Assembly (NCBI GenBank): GCA_029448655.1
Contig: JACCLO010000005.1
Location: forward strand, 2,976,001 to 3,040,000
Length of the DNA stretch: 64,000 nt
Reading direction: 5' to 3'
DNA from: Wolfiporia cocos
Lineage: Eukaryota > Basidiomycota > Agaricomycetes > Polyporales > Phaeolaceae
The translations under genes were made by a program, and so were the position numbers. The notes below the pieces were generated by a model that ran no database searches, was not told the origin of the DNA, and worked only from the letters and a program-made list of their open reading frames with translations. The first letter of the stretch is position 1; the number at the start of each line of letters is the position of its first letter. This document shows, piece by piece, positions 22,129 through 33,379 of this stretch.

Positions 22129-24000
22129 ACAGCAACAGCCTCCTCAGCCACCAATGTCGCGCACGCCGCAACCGCCGCAGGCACCTCAGCAGCAGCAATC
22201 GCAACCGCCACAATCACAGCCCCCAATGATCCCCGGGATGCCGGGTCCACAGATCCTCAGGCCGCCTCAGGGCGCGGCTGTAGGCCCGTCTGCGGGCGGT
22301 GTGGGCCAGCCCGACGGCATGACGGCGAGCCATCCCCAAATGCGGCCGCCGTTCCCGATGGCGCCAAGGTGGGTGATTGTGCGCCATCGACGAGTTGCGT
22401 GTCTGATTGCGAGTTAGAGTGTTGAACCACACGTTGGTGGTCGGCAACGGGCAAGGATCGTTGCGGCTGCTGCAATTCAGCGACGAGCTGTCTCACGAGG
22501 ACGATAGCAAATCGGTGAGCGTGCTGAGATCCACAGCCTTCGACTAGCTGACGCCTTGTACAGCGAGCAAGCTATTGGGATGGTACCATAAAGGAATTCT
22601 TCACGGCTAAAGCTATTCTCAAAATCACGCTGTGGAAGGACAGCCAGCAGCAGGAGGCGAAGCCATTCGGTAGGTGCCTTTCCGGCTCCACAGGTTCTGC
22701 TGATGCGAGATCTCTGCAGAGATCGGAACGCCGATCCTCCCGCGATTCTTCTTGGTTACGACGCAGTCCGGGGTGAAATCCATGTCGCTTGGCCTCGACG
22801 GCGTCGTGGAGCGGGTGCAGTTCGCCGGGTTTGCGACCGTCGAATGCAAGCGGGCTACGTGGACGTTCCGCTACACGAACGGCTACACGGTCGTGCTCAA
22901 GGGCCCGCTCACCGCACACGCCATCGCGATCCCCGTCGTGCCGCAACATGGCCAGCAGATGCCCGTCAACAACGGGTTCACGATACGCTTCGAGAGGCTA
23001 GTCTTCGACGCGGTGTCGTTCGAGAAGATGGTGCAAGTCGATGCGATCAGTGGCGCGCGCGTGCAGGACCCTCAGCAGCAGGGCCAGCAGCACCTCGTTG
23101 CGATGGCGAACCAGCAGGATGACGCAGCGCGGTATGAGGAGCCGAAGTCGGTCATCGAGCGCGCTATCCTCCCGGGCGAGCCGGTCAACGCGTTTGGGAT
23201 CCCGCAAGCCACGATGCGATGTCTCGAGGTGGGTCTGTCGCTCGCTGTCGGCTCCATAGATGTGCTGACCCACGCGGCGCGCGCTGCAGTTGGCGGAGAG
23301 CGTGTCCCAGATGACGGATCTAATCCAGTTCTCGCGTGACCAAGATCTGGGTCCAAAAGGTGCGTCGGTCCTGCGCTATGCACGGCGTCGCGCTGATCTA
23401 TGTGGTGCACTAGAGGCACTGGTCCAGTACGCGAGGAAGCTCAGAAATGAAGTGAGACCTTCGCTACAACCCAGGGGACCGGGCCACGGCCCAGGCGATG
23501 GTGGACCTGACGGCCCAAGCGGAGGAGGAGGAGGAGGAGGACCAGGACCGGGAGCAGGAGGAGCAGGAAGCAGTGCGTTCGACGGCAATAATGGCACAAA
23601 CGGTGCAAATACTGCAAATGGCGCAAATGGCGCGGCACCGCCATCGAACTCCCTCTACCCCAACGTACCGGGACCGTCCACAACACAGGCGCAGGGGAAT
23701 GGACCCTCGACGCCACAAAATACATCGCAGGCCGCTGATACCCCCAAACAGGCGGCAGCGCAACCAGGGCCGTCGTCACAGGCCTCGAGCTCAACACCCT
23801 CGGCATCGACGTCGACACCCGCCGCTGCTGCAACGCCTGCGTCTGGGTCGACTACGACAACGCCGCACATGTCGCACGCAACGCTGAAGCGCAAAGCTCC
23901 GCAACGGCCAGAGGACGGCTCGCCCGCCGTCGCAAACGCCGACGCGCCCCCAGCGAAGCGGCCCGCTCGCAAGCGCAGTACGCGGACTCAGGGTGGATAG
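20387..24000 (+). CDS. LIM-domain-binding protein family transcriptional co-regulator (LDB1/Adn1/PtaB-like)
   Basis: Likely nuclear adaptor that joins DNA-bound regulators into complexes. Fungal relatives (Adn1, Mfg1, PtaB) control adhesion and filamentous growth. Six inferred exons (20387-22368, 22418-22514, 22564-22669, 22720-23228, 23290-23359, 23414-24000) sum exactly to 1116 codons plus stop. The first 660 residues are low complexity (Q, G, P, N, M) with polyglutamine at residues 208-234 and 547-584. The conserved LDB domain spans roughly residues 661-920: RLLQFSDELSHED, SYWDGTIKEFFTAKAILKIT, PRFFLVTTQSGV, VECKRATWTFRYTNGYTVV, and ESVSQMTDLIQFSRDQDLGP. The tail is serine/threonine/alanine-rich and ends in a basic stretch (KRPARKRST), a probable nuclear localisation signal. 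The exact splice sites are mine. The family call rests on the domain pattern. Confidence 0.87.
21008..21088 (+). repeat. polyglutamine-coding CAG/CAA tract (27 codons)
   Basis: 27 uninterrupted Gln codons inside the LDB1-like gene, mixed CAG and CAA, which lowers slippage compared with pure CAG. Confidence 0.95.
22025..22138 (+). repeat. second polyglutamine-coding tract (38 codons, two Ala interruptions)
   Basis: CAG/CAA codons broken only by two GCT/GCG alanines. It follows a proline-rich stretch in the same protein. Confidence 0.93.
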
Positions 24001-24419
24001 GAATGTGTAGTATGTCTCGTTTGTGTTTTCTGTTGCTGTCGCTCGCACCATCGGTCGTTTACTTTACGCACATTGCATTAGATATCCATGTATCTGTATT
24101 TTAGTAGTACTATTTGTCAGAACATCTTCCCACTCGCTCGCTAGTGAGAGCTACAGCGATCTCATGATGTCGTATTTATCGTCGTTGGGCTGTACTGTAT
24201 ACTCATCACTGAATGCATTTCGAGCGTGCGGAGACAATTTCGCGACGAATGCGGGGAAAGCGAACCGGGAATACGGGCTATCGTCGGTGCCGTCTCGGAT
24301 CTGAAGCTTTCAGCTCCGCACGGTGTCCGGGTGGTCTTGTTACGGCCTGTAGTGGTTTCGCAACGGTCGTAGAAGAAACATACGTGCATAGACATAACAT
24401 GAATACGTGATACATAGGC
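24001..24419. other. convergent intergenic region
   Basis: 3' ends of the LDB1-like and PNUTS-like genes face each other here. No other gene seen. Confidence 0.5.
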
Positions 24420-27400
24420 TCAGAATATAGGTTCATGGCTGAAGTCACATTGGTCTCCATATCGGCATCTGCAGCACAGGAATTCGTATCAGTTTCCTGT
24501 TATGGTTCCGTCGAGAATCTGATGGGCTCGCCTTCCCATTGCAAAGTAACTGCATGCTTTTCGTTTATTATTTCTAAACCCCTCTCCCCGTCCGCGTCCA
24601 CGACCACGATGACTGCCTCGCCCACGTTCTCTCCATCCATCCTCCTGATGGCGTCGGTCGTGATTATCGCCGTAGTAGTTTTGATCGTAGTCGGAGAATG
24701 AACTGCTAGAGTTCCAGTCATTGCCGCCCTGAGAGGGCTGTCCGGGGGCCGACTGCTGCAGTAGCCCGTTTTGACTGAGGGCCTGCATGAACTGCTGCAG
24801 CTGCTCAGAGTTAAGGTTTGCGAGTGTGGGCACTGCCTGCATGAGATTCGGGTCGACACCGAATGGTTTCGTGTCCGTCTGTCCTCTCCCCGCAGACGCA
24901 TCACCCATCAATACATCAGCCTGCAGCTGTCCCACCAGCTCAGCTACAGAGGGTTTTGGTGGCTCAAGTGCCGCAGGCGCGTCGCCGCTCCAGAAAATCG
25001 CATCCACGTCGGCACCAGTCAGCATGATTTTCACACCTTCATCGACCTGCTCCTCCGGAATCTGCGTTGGCGGCTCAGCCGGGCTATCAGGGATCTGCGC
25101 AGTCGAGATGTAAAGCGCGACCAATGCACTCTGCTCCCGCTCTTCCTGAGCGATTTTCTCTTGACTGCTCTCTCCTCGCGGGTGGGCGTCAATGTCAGGG
25201 GGGATGTCGACCACTAGACAATTACACATGAGTTATGCACGCCCAGACTGCGATGGATTATGCTGTTCTGCTTACTAAGGGGTTCTGACCATTCGATTTG
25301 TTCCTCAAAGAGATGGGCGTGCAGCGCAGCGCCTTCGTCTCGGTCAAGATCTCGTACGTTGTGGGTCGAAAGTGTGCCCTGTGTACGACGCACCACGGCG
25401 CACGATTAATATACTGTATGTAACGATATACGGAAGGAAGCTGACATCAGCGGGATCGTCGTCATACACCGCTCGTTCTATGATCTTGACCATCTCAAGC
25501 TGACCATCGGGGGCCCACTTCACCGTCTTCTTCTGCTTACCAGGTGCCGCGGAATTCGTTGGCGCGGTGATTTGAGCTACTATCAGCGGCGGCGGAGTCG
25601 ACATAGCTGGTGAATCTTTGCGGCCTTTCGCCATGGATTTCAACGCTTCCTCGAACGGGTTAACGGACGAGGGCTGTGCGACGTTGAAATCTGGTTCTTT
25701 CTTGGCAGGAGGAAGGGCGGCTTTCTTGAACGTTGGTAGCTTGGGCTTAGGCTTGGGCGCTGAGAAGAACGAAGTGTCAGATTTCGCATCCTTGACCTCT
25801 CGCGGGGCTACTTTGGCGTCCTTCTTAACAGCGATCGCTTTCGCGGTGGTCCCCGTGGTCATTGCCGCTACCTTCTTTGTGGGAGGCACAATCTTTGATG
25901 ATGCCGGGTCTGCCTTCCGCTTCTTGCCCTTGTGGTCTAGGCACATGTGAGATATAAACTCACCGGGATAAGGATAAGTGACGTTACACACCTTCGGAAT
26001 CAACATCCATGCGTTTGGAATCGTTGCTCACAACGAGCATTTGCCGCCATTTACGTTCGAGGTTAGAAGCCATATCCTTGATTGCTATTTCATGATGTTG
26101 TGATTGTCATACAAACAGAGAAAGTTAGATATATGCACTACACGGCGATAGAGACATGTGGCAGGGGTTCTCGAGATGGGACCGATGGGATAGGTGTATC
26201 AATTCGTTCAGCGCAGCAACTGCGGGGCAGCGACGCGCGATGCGGGCTGTCCAACGCACTTGCTCGCTATCTGGTTCCGCATGAAATGACACTCACCAGG
26301 GGCGGGTGGCTCCTTGACCAGCTTCACAATGATCTTGCCCAACTTCGACGCTTTCAAACTTTCAATTGTGAGCGGGAGACGGTCAACCACCTACGCAGGT
26401 TACACCGCCGTAGTGCAACAGCAAGAGGAACCGGCTCAGTGTATCTCACATATCGGGACATGAGTCTACTCACATGCAGCAGCGGCATGATTGTCTCGAC
26501 AAGCTGATTATCACTCTTGCCCGCAAAAGCAGATTTGAGCCATTCTCGCGTGATATCCATCGCGCCTTCATTCTCGACCCACGCGCGGAAATAGTGGTTG
26601 CCAGCATTGTCCCTCATCTTCGTCAAGATCTCTAAGCGTGTTTGGGCATCGACATCTAGCTCGCCATAGTCCTCGATATGACCAACCAGCTGCGCGACAG
26701 CCCCTGCACCCGTGAACGACGTTGGAGTAAGGAGCGGTCGAATGTGCGACAAAAAGCTCGCCTTCCGTTGCTCGGGCGTCGGTCCTGGCGGTTTGGCAGG
26801 CGCAAGTGGCGGAACATAGAACGAAGATGGCGGGAAAGCGCCGTTGAGCGATGTGCTTGGAGCATGAAGAACGTACGGAGCGAGAGTGCCTTGAGGCTGT
26901 GATTGATGCTGCTGCTGCTGTTGCTGCGGTTGTGGAGATTGATGTTGTTGATGTTGGGGCTGTGGCACTGCATGCTGGATGGTCGGTGATTGCTGCTGAT
27001 AATGCGACGGAGTGGTGTGAACGTAAGAGGGATTAATCGATAAAGTAGGCTGATGTGCTTGATGCTGATACTGGTATTGTGTGCGCTGTTGTGGTTGAGA
27101 CGAGAGAAACGGCGGAGAATGCTGGTGCTGATACTGTTGCTGCATGGGCGGCGAGCCTGAGCCGTTCATCGTGGTCAATGCAGGGCTGGAGGACAACGTC
27201 AGCGAATATCACAAGTGTACCGGCTATATGCGTACTCTATCATCATCGGCGGAGGCGATGCCGAGGATGCGAATGGCTGCTGCGTTTGAGATGACGTGCT
27301 GGTGGCCCCATTGAGAGACGAGTAAGAGGATAGCGGTAAGGACGAAGAGTTTGACCACTGCGAGGCACCATAGGCAACGGCGTTGTAGGGACCTGGCGTG

Positions 27401-27756
27401 CTGGATAGATAGGGGTATCCCTGAGAAAAGGCAAAGAATGAAGCTGGCGGGGTCGATACCGAGCTGGAGGACGATGATGGACCTGAACAAGAGGCGTTGC
27501 GATGAGTCTACCGGCGGTCGCCTCACACGACGCGCGCAACGGCGCTTATTATGGGGGCGTGGAGAACGTGCTCACCCGAGATCTCTCCTAGCCCGAAATC
27601 GTTCAAATCGACGGCCGACGCGACGGAGGCAGTCCCTGCCACCGCCTGCGCGCTGGGGGAAGGGTCCTTCCAGTCGTCACTGGCGGCGTGCTGTCCGTCT
27701 GAAGGAACAGTCAAATCGGTTATTGTTTGCGGAAGCCACGCATTCGTGTATTCCAT
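24420..27756 (-). CDS. ppn1: PNUTS/Ppn1-like protein phosphatase 1 nuclear targeting subunit
   Basis: Scaffold that recruits PP1 to RNA polymerase II for transcription termination and 3' processing. Read from 27756 down: MEYTNAWLPQ start, then a long S/P/Q-rich region (27482-26700). A TFIIS N-terminal (LW) domain follows, made of several exons: QLVGHIEDYGELD, TRLEILTKMRDN, VVDRLPLTIESLKASKLG and AIKDMASNLERKWRQML. Next come a basic patch KKRKADP, then the RVxF-type PP1-docking segment KKTVKWAPDGQLEMVK, and DRDEGAALHAHLFEEQIEW. The protein ends in an RG-rich stretch and a CCCH zinc finger. The last intron appears to start with GC rather than GT (AAG|GCGAGC, about 24533), joining CSYFAMGR to CRYGDQCDFSHEPIF and stopping at 24420-24422. 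This order matches animal PNUTS. Several internal exon borders are approximate, and an earlier start in the same frame cannot be excluded. Confidence 0.85.
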
Positions 27757-28349
27757 CTGTAACACTTTTTGCACTCGCGCTCTCAGCAGGTACGAAATTT
27801 CTACTAGGCTTAATTTCGTGCGCAAACGAGATTGGAAGAGAAACAAGCTGCAGCGTGTACTGCCACTCGTAAGTATCACCTTGCCAGTCTGTCGTCGCGT
27901 TCACCGTTCGTGATGATGGTCAGAGGTTAGGCTTGATACCGCTTTCAGTCTCCGCTTACAGCACCATCGTCAAACTTTCCCACGCATTCACTGCTGAGTT
28001 TCCGTGGAAGGATAAATGGCCTCGTCTCTTCAACAATCTTTCTCAGGAACTTCGTGATCACCGTGGATCGTAGGTCTTATCTTGATGCCCATGAGAATAA
28101 TTCAGCCTTGTCGGGTGAACAATGGAATCCTGCTGAAGCTAGTTGCACTAGTGTAATTCAAACGTACAAGCGGATTTGTAATGCTACAAATATCAATTAG
28201 ACCAAACACATACAACGTCTAGGTACCAGTACCGCCGGTCAACAAGCTTTCCTTACCCCCCTTCAGCCTTCCTTACCGCCGCGCTTCAAGAACGCGACGC
28301 GTCCCGGGGGTTCAACGCGTTCAACCTCACGCCCGCTTCCCGCGAAAAC
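27757..28349. other. divergent promoter region, may hold the first exon of the HMG-box gene
   Basis: The open frame of the HMG gene continues upstream of its first Met as FLTAALQERDASRGFNAFN, preceded by a good acceptor (CCCTTCAG at about 28265). A 5' exon probably lies here. A candidate ATG at about 28016 (MASSLQQSFSG) could not be joined in phase with certainty. Confidence 0.5.
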
Positions 28350-29293
28350 ATGACCAGCCCCGAAGGCCAAGCTCACTTCGAGTTCCAAAAGATGCAGGTG
28401 TGCAGCAACTAGGCTTCGCGCGTCCCAATACTCCCTGATGCTGCTCTATGTGGTCTGCTCGTAGCTCATCAACAGTCTTGGTACTGTTGCAGAGCACATG
28501 CGCCAGTGTGCTAATCATGTAGAGCAGTTCGCGCAGCTCGTCTCTCATGTCCACTACGGTGCTGGCGCGATGCAGCCCCTGGGTCAATTTGCCGTCCCCG
28601 TCGCACCAGCCCCGGTCCCCGCGGCTGGTAGAAAGCGCAAGGCGCAGGCTCTTGAGACTACCGATGGAAAGAAGGCGCGGGGGGCGAAAAAACTGAAGGA
28701 TCCCAACGCCCCAAAGCGCCCTGCGTCGTCGTACCTCATCTTCCAGAACGATGTTCGTTCAGAGTTGCGGAAGCAGAACCCCAACATGCCCAACAATGAG
28801 CTGCTCACCATGATTGCCAAGCTCTGGAGCGAAATGCCTAAAGAAAAGAAGCAGGTTTGTGATGCTGTGGGCATATTAGTCGTGGATGAGAATTGACGTC
28901 GGGTTATCACGTAGGAATACGAAGATCGCCAAAAGGCTGCGAAGGAAAACTGGCTTGCCGAGAAGGCCGCATACGATCACCGTAGTTCTCCGGACACGGT
29001 CGCGACGCCAGTGGTACGTGTATCTCGCATCAAGACGCAAATATCAGTGAGTAAGAGAATGACAGGCACAGACTCCGGTTGCGCCTGCAGCAATCCCTGC
29101 AACGAACGCAACAGAGGAATCATCCGACGATTCCTCCGATGATGGATCTTCCTCTGCCGAGAGCTCTGATGAGGAGGGCGAAAAGGAGGAGGTCCCAGCG
29201 CCGCCTTCCAAGAGGACCAAGAAAGGGGAGGCCGTCAAGTCGGAGCAGGCGCCTGCTAAGTCGGAGAAAAAGTCCAAGAAGTCGAAGGCTTGA
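28350..29293 (+). CDS. HMG-box chromatin protein (NHP6-like box with acidic tail)
   Basis: Non-sequence-specific DNA-bending protein. The HMG box begins after a basic stretch (GRKRKAQAL, KKARGAKKL) with DPNAPKRPASSYLIFQNDVR, continues NNELLTMIAKLWSEMPKEKK, and is completed across an intron at 28856 by EYEDRQKAAKENWLAEKAAYD. The tail is Ser/Asp/Glu-rich and then Lys-rich, ending KSEKKSKKSKA. The annotated Met (MTSPEGQAHFEFQKM) is the first in the open frame but is probably internal, because the frame stays open and protein-like for about 28 codons upstream. The 28398-28494 intron needs a GAG acceptor to keep phase, which is unusual, so this border is uncertain. The box itself is secure. Confidence 0.82.
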
Positions 29294-30033
29294 TTGAGAA
29301 CTGTCGTCAATTTTGACTACGTTATATGTCGGCCGGTAATTGATTTTGATAGCACGCGTGATCCACATTCCTTCCACCGCTTGCTCTCGGTTGTACGCAA
29401 CCCTGTACTTCGTTCGTCCGCTGTGGCTTAGTATCTTCGATTAATGTTTGCTTCCTCAGTCACCATTGCTCCTAATCGAATTGCGCTGATCAGGGTGTTC
29501 TGCCTGCTGAACGGACATGGACAGCTCTGGATAGCCCTGATGATCGCGTGCAAGGGTGGACGATCATGCACATGAGGATTTTATGAACGCGAGGATATCT
29601 GCTGCATGTTTGATGAGCAGCTGATCGTCGTGTTATCCCGTGTGGCAGAGTTTCCAGCACGTTCTAGTTCATGGAGATATCCAAGGATATGTGGTATGAT
29701 CTCCATCAAGGAGGGCGAGGCAGCGTCGTCAGGTCAGATTCTGGTCACTGCTCTTGAAGGAGGAGTCAGTCCGGATTATATGAGCCGTTCGTTGGTAGAG
29801 AAGATTACGCGTCCCTGAGCGACGCTTTCGGCACCCACTTTCTCCGAACGATTGCTGTGCAGTCGCAGTGAGAGATTGACAATTATTGCCCCGGATCCGA
29901 TAGTCCAGTCAGCGCACGGCTCAAGCGGCCAAGAGTGGCACGGGTCACGATACGTCGCGTATATAAAGAGTACAGAGCGTTCCACAGCCGCAGTAGACTA
30001 TCTCTCTATCTCGAACCGTCATCAACCTTGAAC
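29294..30033. other. intergenic, upstream of the WW gene
   Basis: No gene recognised. A TATA box sits at the right end. Confidence 0.45.
29960..29967 (+). promoter_or_regulatory. TATA box of the WW-domain gene
   Basis: TATATAAA lies 67 bases before the ATG at 30034, a usual position in fungal promoters. Confidence 0.65.
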
Positions 30034-31078
30034 ATGTCGCAACCCTACGGCAGGCCCTACAGCCCAAGCTACAGCAAGCCTGCTCCTCCTCACAATCCCG
30101 ACACCCGCCCACTGCCTCCAGGTTGGGTAGCACAATATGACAATAAGTAAGTTTACCTCAACGTCTTCACGGGGTGTCCAGACGCTGATTGGCCACCCGC
30201 AGCTATAACGCATGGTATATGCGCTCGAAGTTTCCGCTTCGCGTGTGATCTGACGAATGCACCAACAGGTTCTACGTGAACACGAACGAAGAGCCTCCAC
30301 GTTCGTCATGGGTCCATCCCCTTGGACCGCCTCCTCCATCGTCGCCTCGACCATCGAGCTACGCACCGCCCTCGGGCCCCCCACCACCAGACCGTGGCCG
30401 TGGGTACAGTCCCGCACCATACTCTGGTGGGCCACCGCCGCCCGACCGGGATCCGTACAGACCGGGCTACGGTCAGCCCGGTCGGCCACCGACACCGCCG
30501 CGTCCTGCCGCATACGAGGATCGGTATGGATCTCCCGCATACAATGCGCCCCCACCAGGTGGATATAGACCTAACAGCGGATACGGAGGACCACCGCCCG
30601 ATGACTCGCGAGGTGCGTGATATATGCGTATAACCGGAAGACAGAAGACATGTCAGTATTGACGCCGTGATGGATAGGCTTCTTCGGAGGCAGCAGTGCG
30701 CCTCCCCCTGTACAGCAAGCACCCATAGAAGTGATCCAGCAGGCGCCGCCAAAGAAGCATCATATGGGTATGGGAACCGCTCTTGCCGCAGGTGAGTCAA
30801 GATGTCATCCGACATGCTGTGACAGCACAGGAAACGCTGATGTCGGGCATCAGGCGGTGCTGGTATCCTGGGTGGTATGTTGATAGGAGACCTGATTGAG
30901 CACCATGATGAGCGCGAGCAAATGGAGGGTTTCGATGCAGGTGAGAAATCGCCTGAATCAAGCAATTCGGCCCGCTTACCACTTCACAGGTTTCCAAGAT
31001 GGTAGGATTGATCAAGGTTTCATGGATGGCCCGTTCGGTGGTCCTCCGGATAACTTCGGAGGATCTGATTTCTGGTGA
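30034..31078 (+). CDS. WW-domain protein with glycine-zipper segment
   Basis: The protein starts MSQPYGRPYSPSYSKPAPP and has one WW domain at about residues 28-60: LPPGWVAQYDNN, YNAWFYVNTNEEPPRSSWVHP. It has the first Trp, the central aromatic and the final Trp-x2-Pro. The domain is split by two introns around a 12-nt exon (30203-30214). A Pro/Gly/Tyr-rich linker follows, then GMGTALAAGGAGILGGMLIGD, a glycine-zipper-like hydrophobic stretch, and an acidic/glycine tail ending GGPPDNFGGSDFW. WW domains bind proline-rich motifs. Similar proteins are common in basidiomycetes but their function is unknown to me. Confidence 0.85.
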
Positions 31079-31618
31079 AGTCCTTGATAGACAATCACAT
31101 GTTTCAATTATCCGCATTTCTGTAGCTGTTCAAACGTTCAATCACGGGTAAGCATCGAGTATCATACATAGTACATCATACGATATGCATTCTTTATGTG
31201 ACACCAATCCCGATCATTTCCGTCCATCCACTGTTCGGGATTCATTATACCCATTTCAGAGCTATCGCTGTGCTTGGAATGTGGAATACTCAAAATGTCG
31301 CTCAGTACTCCATACGTTTGTAACTACGATTCGCGCGCAGCACGAGAGGTAGCAAGGGCGCCGTGAGCTCCTCGTCCAGTCGGTGTGCAAGCGATCGATA
31401 TCGGCATTGATGAATGTTCAATTTCTCCAGTCTCGCACAGTAAGCAAGCTCACAGTCACAGCAGTGAACATGCAAGCTGCAAGATCGGCTGCGTTCGGAT
31501 GTTTTGATCATATATCCTTGTATATACTGATTGCGAACAAATAGCCTACGCTAACGCCATCGCCGCGCAACTTGAGTATATATACTACATGCATTACTCT
31601 TTCCACATGCTACATTCC
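31079..31618. other. convergent intergenic region
   Basis: 3' ends of the WW gene and of the methyltransferase-GT8 gene. No other gene seen. Confidence 0.5.
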
Positions 31619-33292
31619 TTACTTTCTGGACAGCTCTGCGGTAACAATCTCCTCAGCTCTGGCGCACGCTTCACGCATTGCCCTTGCCCTCTCTCTCTCA
31701 CAGGTCGTGCGGTACTCATCAGATGTCCTCCACCCCTTCCACGCCGTCTGTTCCACCATTGCCCACCATTCCTCCTTGAATGGGTGTCCTGGCGCTCCAG
31801 CATATCCCCAAGGTTTACTGGTATAGGGCTGCACGTACGGGTTCAAGAGCTGTTCCAGCCGCGGGTGAACAGGCCCTGTAAAGTGGACGATGGCTGGCTC
31901 CTGCATTTGTGACAGCTGGATGAACTCACGATCCGCAGACGGATGCTCTGCATACGTCCCCATGCCCTGTGCGTTCCACTTCAGGTCAAGTGGCAGCCAC
32001 TGTCCAGCAAAGTGGACATTGAGCGCGTCCTGATCGCGGTACTTGGAATATTCCGTCTGGACCATGGCTGCTCTAAGCCCATCTAAATCTTCTCGTATTT
32101 TGGCCATGTCCATGAGTAGTACGCCTGCGTTGAAGTATGGACCTCGCCGAATCCCTCCGTGACCCATCGGATATCCGACGTCTGTGACAGCTGCGATATA
32201 GTTCCCTTTCAAGTCGACGTTCCACAGCTCGCGCAGACTCGCTCTAACGAGCACATCCGCATCTATGTAGAGAACGCGCTCGACGGGAAGTATGGGGATC
32301 ATTGCTATCTTCGCCCATGTCGCTCCTTTGTCGCTCGCAAATTCGTTCTTAGGCAATGGCAGAAATAGGATGGCGACGTCCGCGCTGTGCGGGATCGACG
32401 CGCGAATTCTCGCCTGATCCTCCGATGTCATCCCGAGATCAACTATGTAGACGGTTATCCGCCCGCCAGTGTGCACGACTGCACTGCGAAGCGCTACCGC
32501 GGTTGCCATTGCATAGTTAGAATCCACGGTCATGGCAACATGTATACCGTGCCCAAAGGCGTCGCCGCGCGTATCGCCCTCGCTGTCCTTGACGAGGAAG
32601 CCGATACGCATCTCCGTCGTCTTCTGCAAAACCATCTGATACTGCGTAGAGCTGGAGAGTACGTTGTACTCTCCGCTGTGCAGCTCCATGAAGGCGTCGA
32701 TGCCCCGTTTGGGGTGATGGATACTGTCTTCGGGTTCATTGACCCAACGGTAGTCGTCAAAGACGACAATTGCACCTTTTCTGGCAAGCCTCCAGGCAAG
32801 CTCACCATCAAGGAACGTGTCGTCTGCCTCGTGCGACCCATCGACGTAGATCCAGTCAAAACCTGGGTCGGCGGAGGTGGTCTCTTCGCTTAACAAAGCC
32901 ATCAACGCGGGGAAGCTAAATTCTGGCATAATTCTATTCGGCTTGCCGGTCAAAGAGAGGTTGTGGGTGAGCTTATTGTAGCGCTCGCGCCCTGCCTCGC
33001 TGTGCATGAGGTCGAAATGGTCGATGCACACGATCCCGCCTCCATTGGCGCAAAGTTCGTTCAAGAGAAACACAGCAGAGCGCCCCTCCCAAGAACCTAT
33101 TTCAAGCACGCGGGGGATTACCGATTTGACGTGAGGGAAAAGCAGCCGCCAAGTATCAATATTGGATGAAAACCAATCCTGTGACGGGGTAAAGCGATAT
33201 CTGCGATCATTGGCTTGCGGAACCGTCTCTGGAGAAGTCGGCGTTGTCATTAGGGAACTAACGGAAGCCACAGGAGTATGTAAGACTGCCAT
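31619..33292 (-). CDS. fusion of class I methyltransferase and GT8 glycosyltransferase
   Basis: A single uninterrupted frame of 557 residues. Residues 60-225 form a SAM-dependent methyltransferase of the Methyltransf_24 type: motif I VLEIGSWEGRSAVF, acidic end of strand 2 CIDHFD, then FDWIYVDGSHEADD and KGAIVVFDDY. Residues 250-510 form a GT8 GT-A-fold transferase: VAMTVDSNYAMATAVALRS, the metal-binding DxD in LYIDADVLV (344-346), GPYFNAGVLLMD, YRDQDALN and IVHFTGPVHP. No signal peptide or membrane segment is evident. GT8 enzymes retain stereochemistry when moving a sugar from a nucleotide donor. The methyltransferase may O-methylate that sugar (inference). No introns, in a region where other genes have many, suggests transfer or retroposition. 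It is divergent from the epimerase-GT2 gene across 1.26 kb. Confidence 0.88.
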   Translation of the reverse strand: MAVLHTPVASVSSLMTTPTSPETVPQANDRRYRFTPSQDWFSSNIDTWRLLFPHVKSVIPRVLEIGSWEGRSAVFLLNELCANGGGIVCIDHFDLMHSEAGRERYNKLTHNLSLTGKPNRIMPEFSFPALMALLSEETTSADPGFDWIYVDGSHEADDTFLDGELAWRLARKGAIVVFDDYRWVNEPEDSIHHPKRGIDAFMELHSGEYNVLSSSTQYQMVLQKTTEMRIGFLVKDSEGDTRGDAFGHGIHVAMTVDSNYAMATAVALRSAVVHTGGRITVYIVDLGMTSEDQARIRASIPHSADVAILFLPLPKNEFASDKGATWAKIAMIPILPVERVLYIDADVLVRASLRELWNVDLKGNYIAAVTDVGYPMGHGGIRRGPYFNAGVLLMDMAKIREDLDGLRAAMVQTEYSKYRDQDALNVHFAGQWLPLDLKWNAQGMGTYAEHPSADREFIQLSQMQEPAIVHFTGPVHPRLEQLLNPYVQPYTSKPWGYAGAPGHPFKEEWWAMVEQTAWKGWRTSDEYRTTCERERARAMREACARAEEIVTAELSRK

Positions 33293-33372
33293 GAGCCTAT
33301 GTGTGCGTAGACGCTTACATTCTCTCGCCTGGCTCTTTCAGGAATGAGTCGGTGCGCGGAGATGAGGCTCAC

Positions 33373-33379
33373 ATTTATA
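33373..33379 (-). promoter_or_regulatory. TATA box of the methyltransferase-GT8 gene
   Basis: TATAAAT on the minus strand, about 80 bases before the ATG at 33292. Confidence 0.55.
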
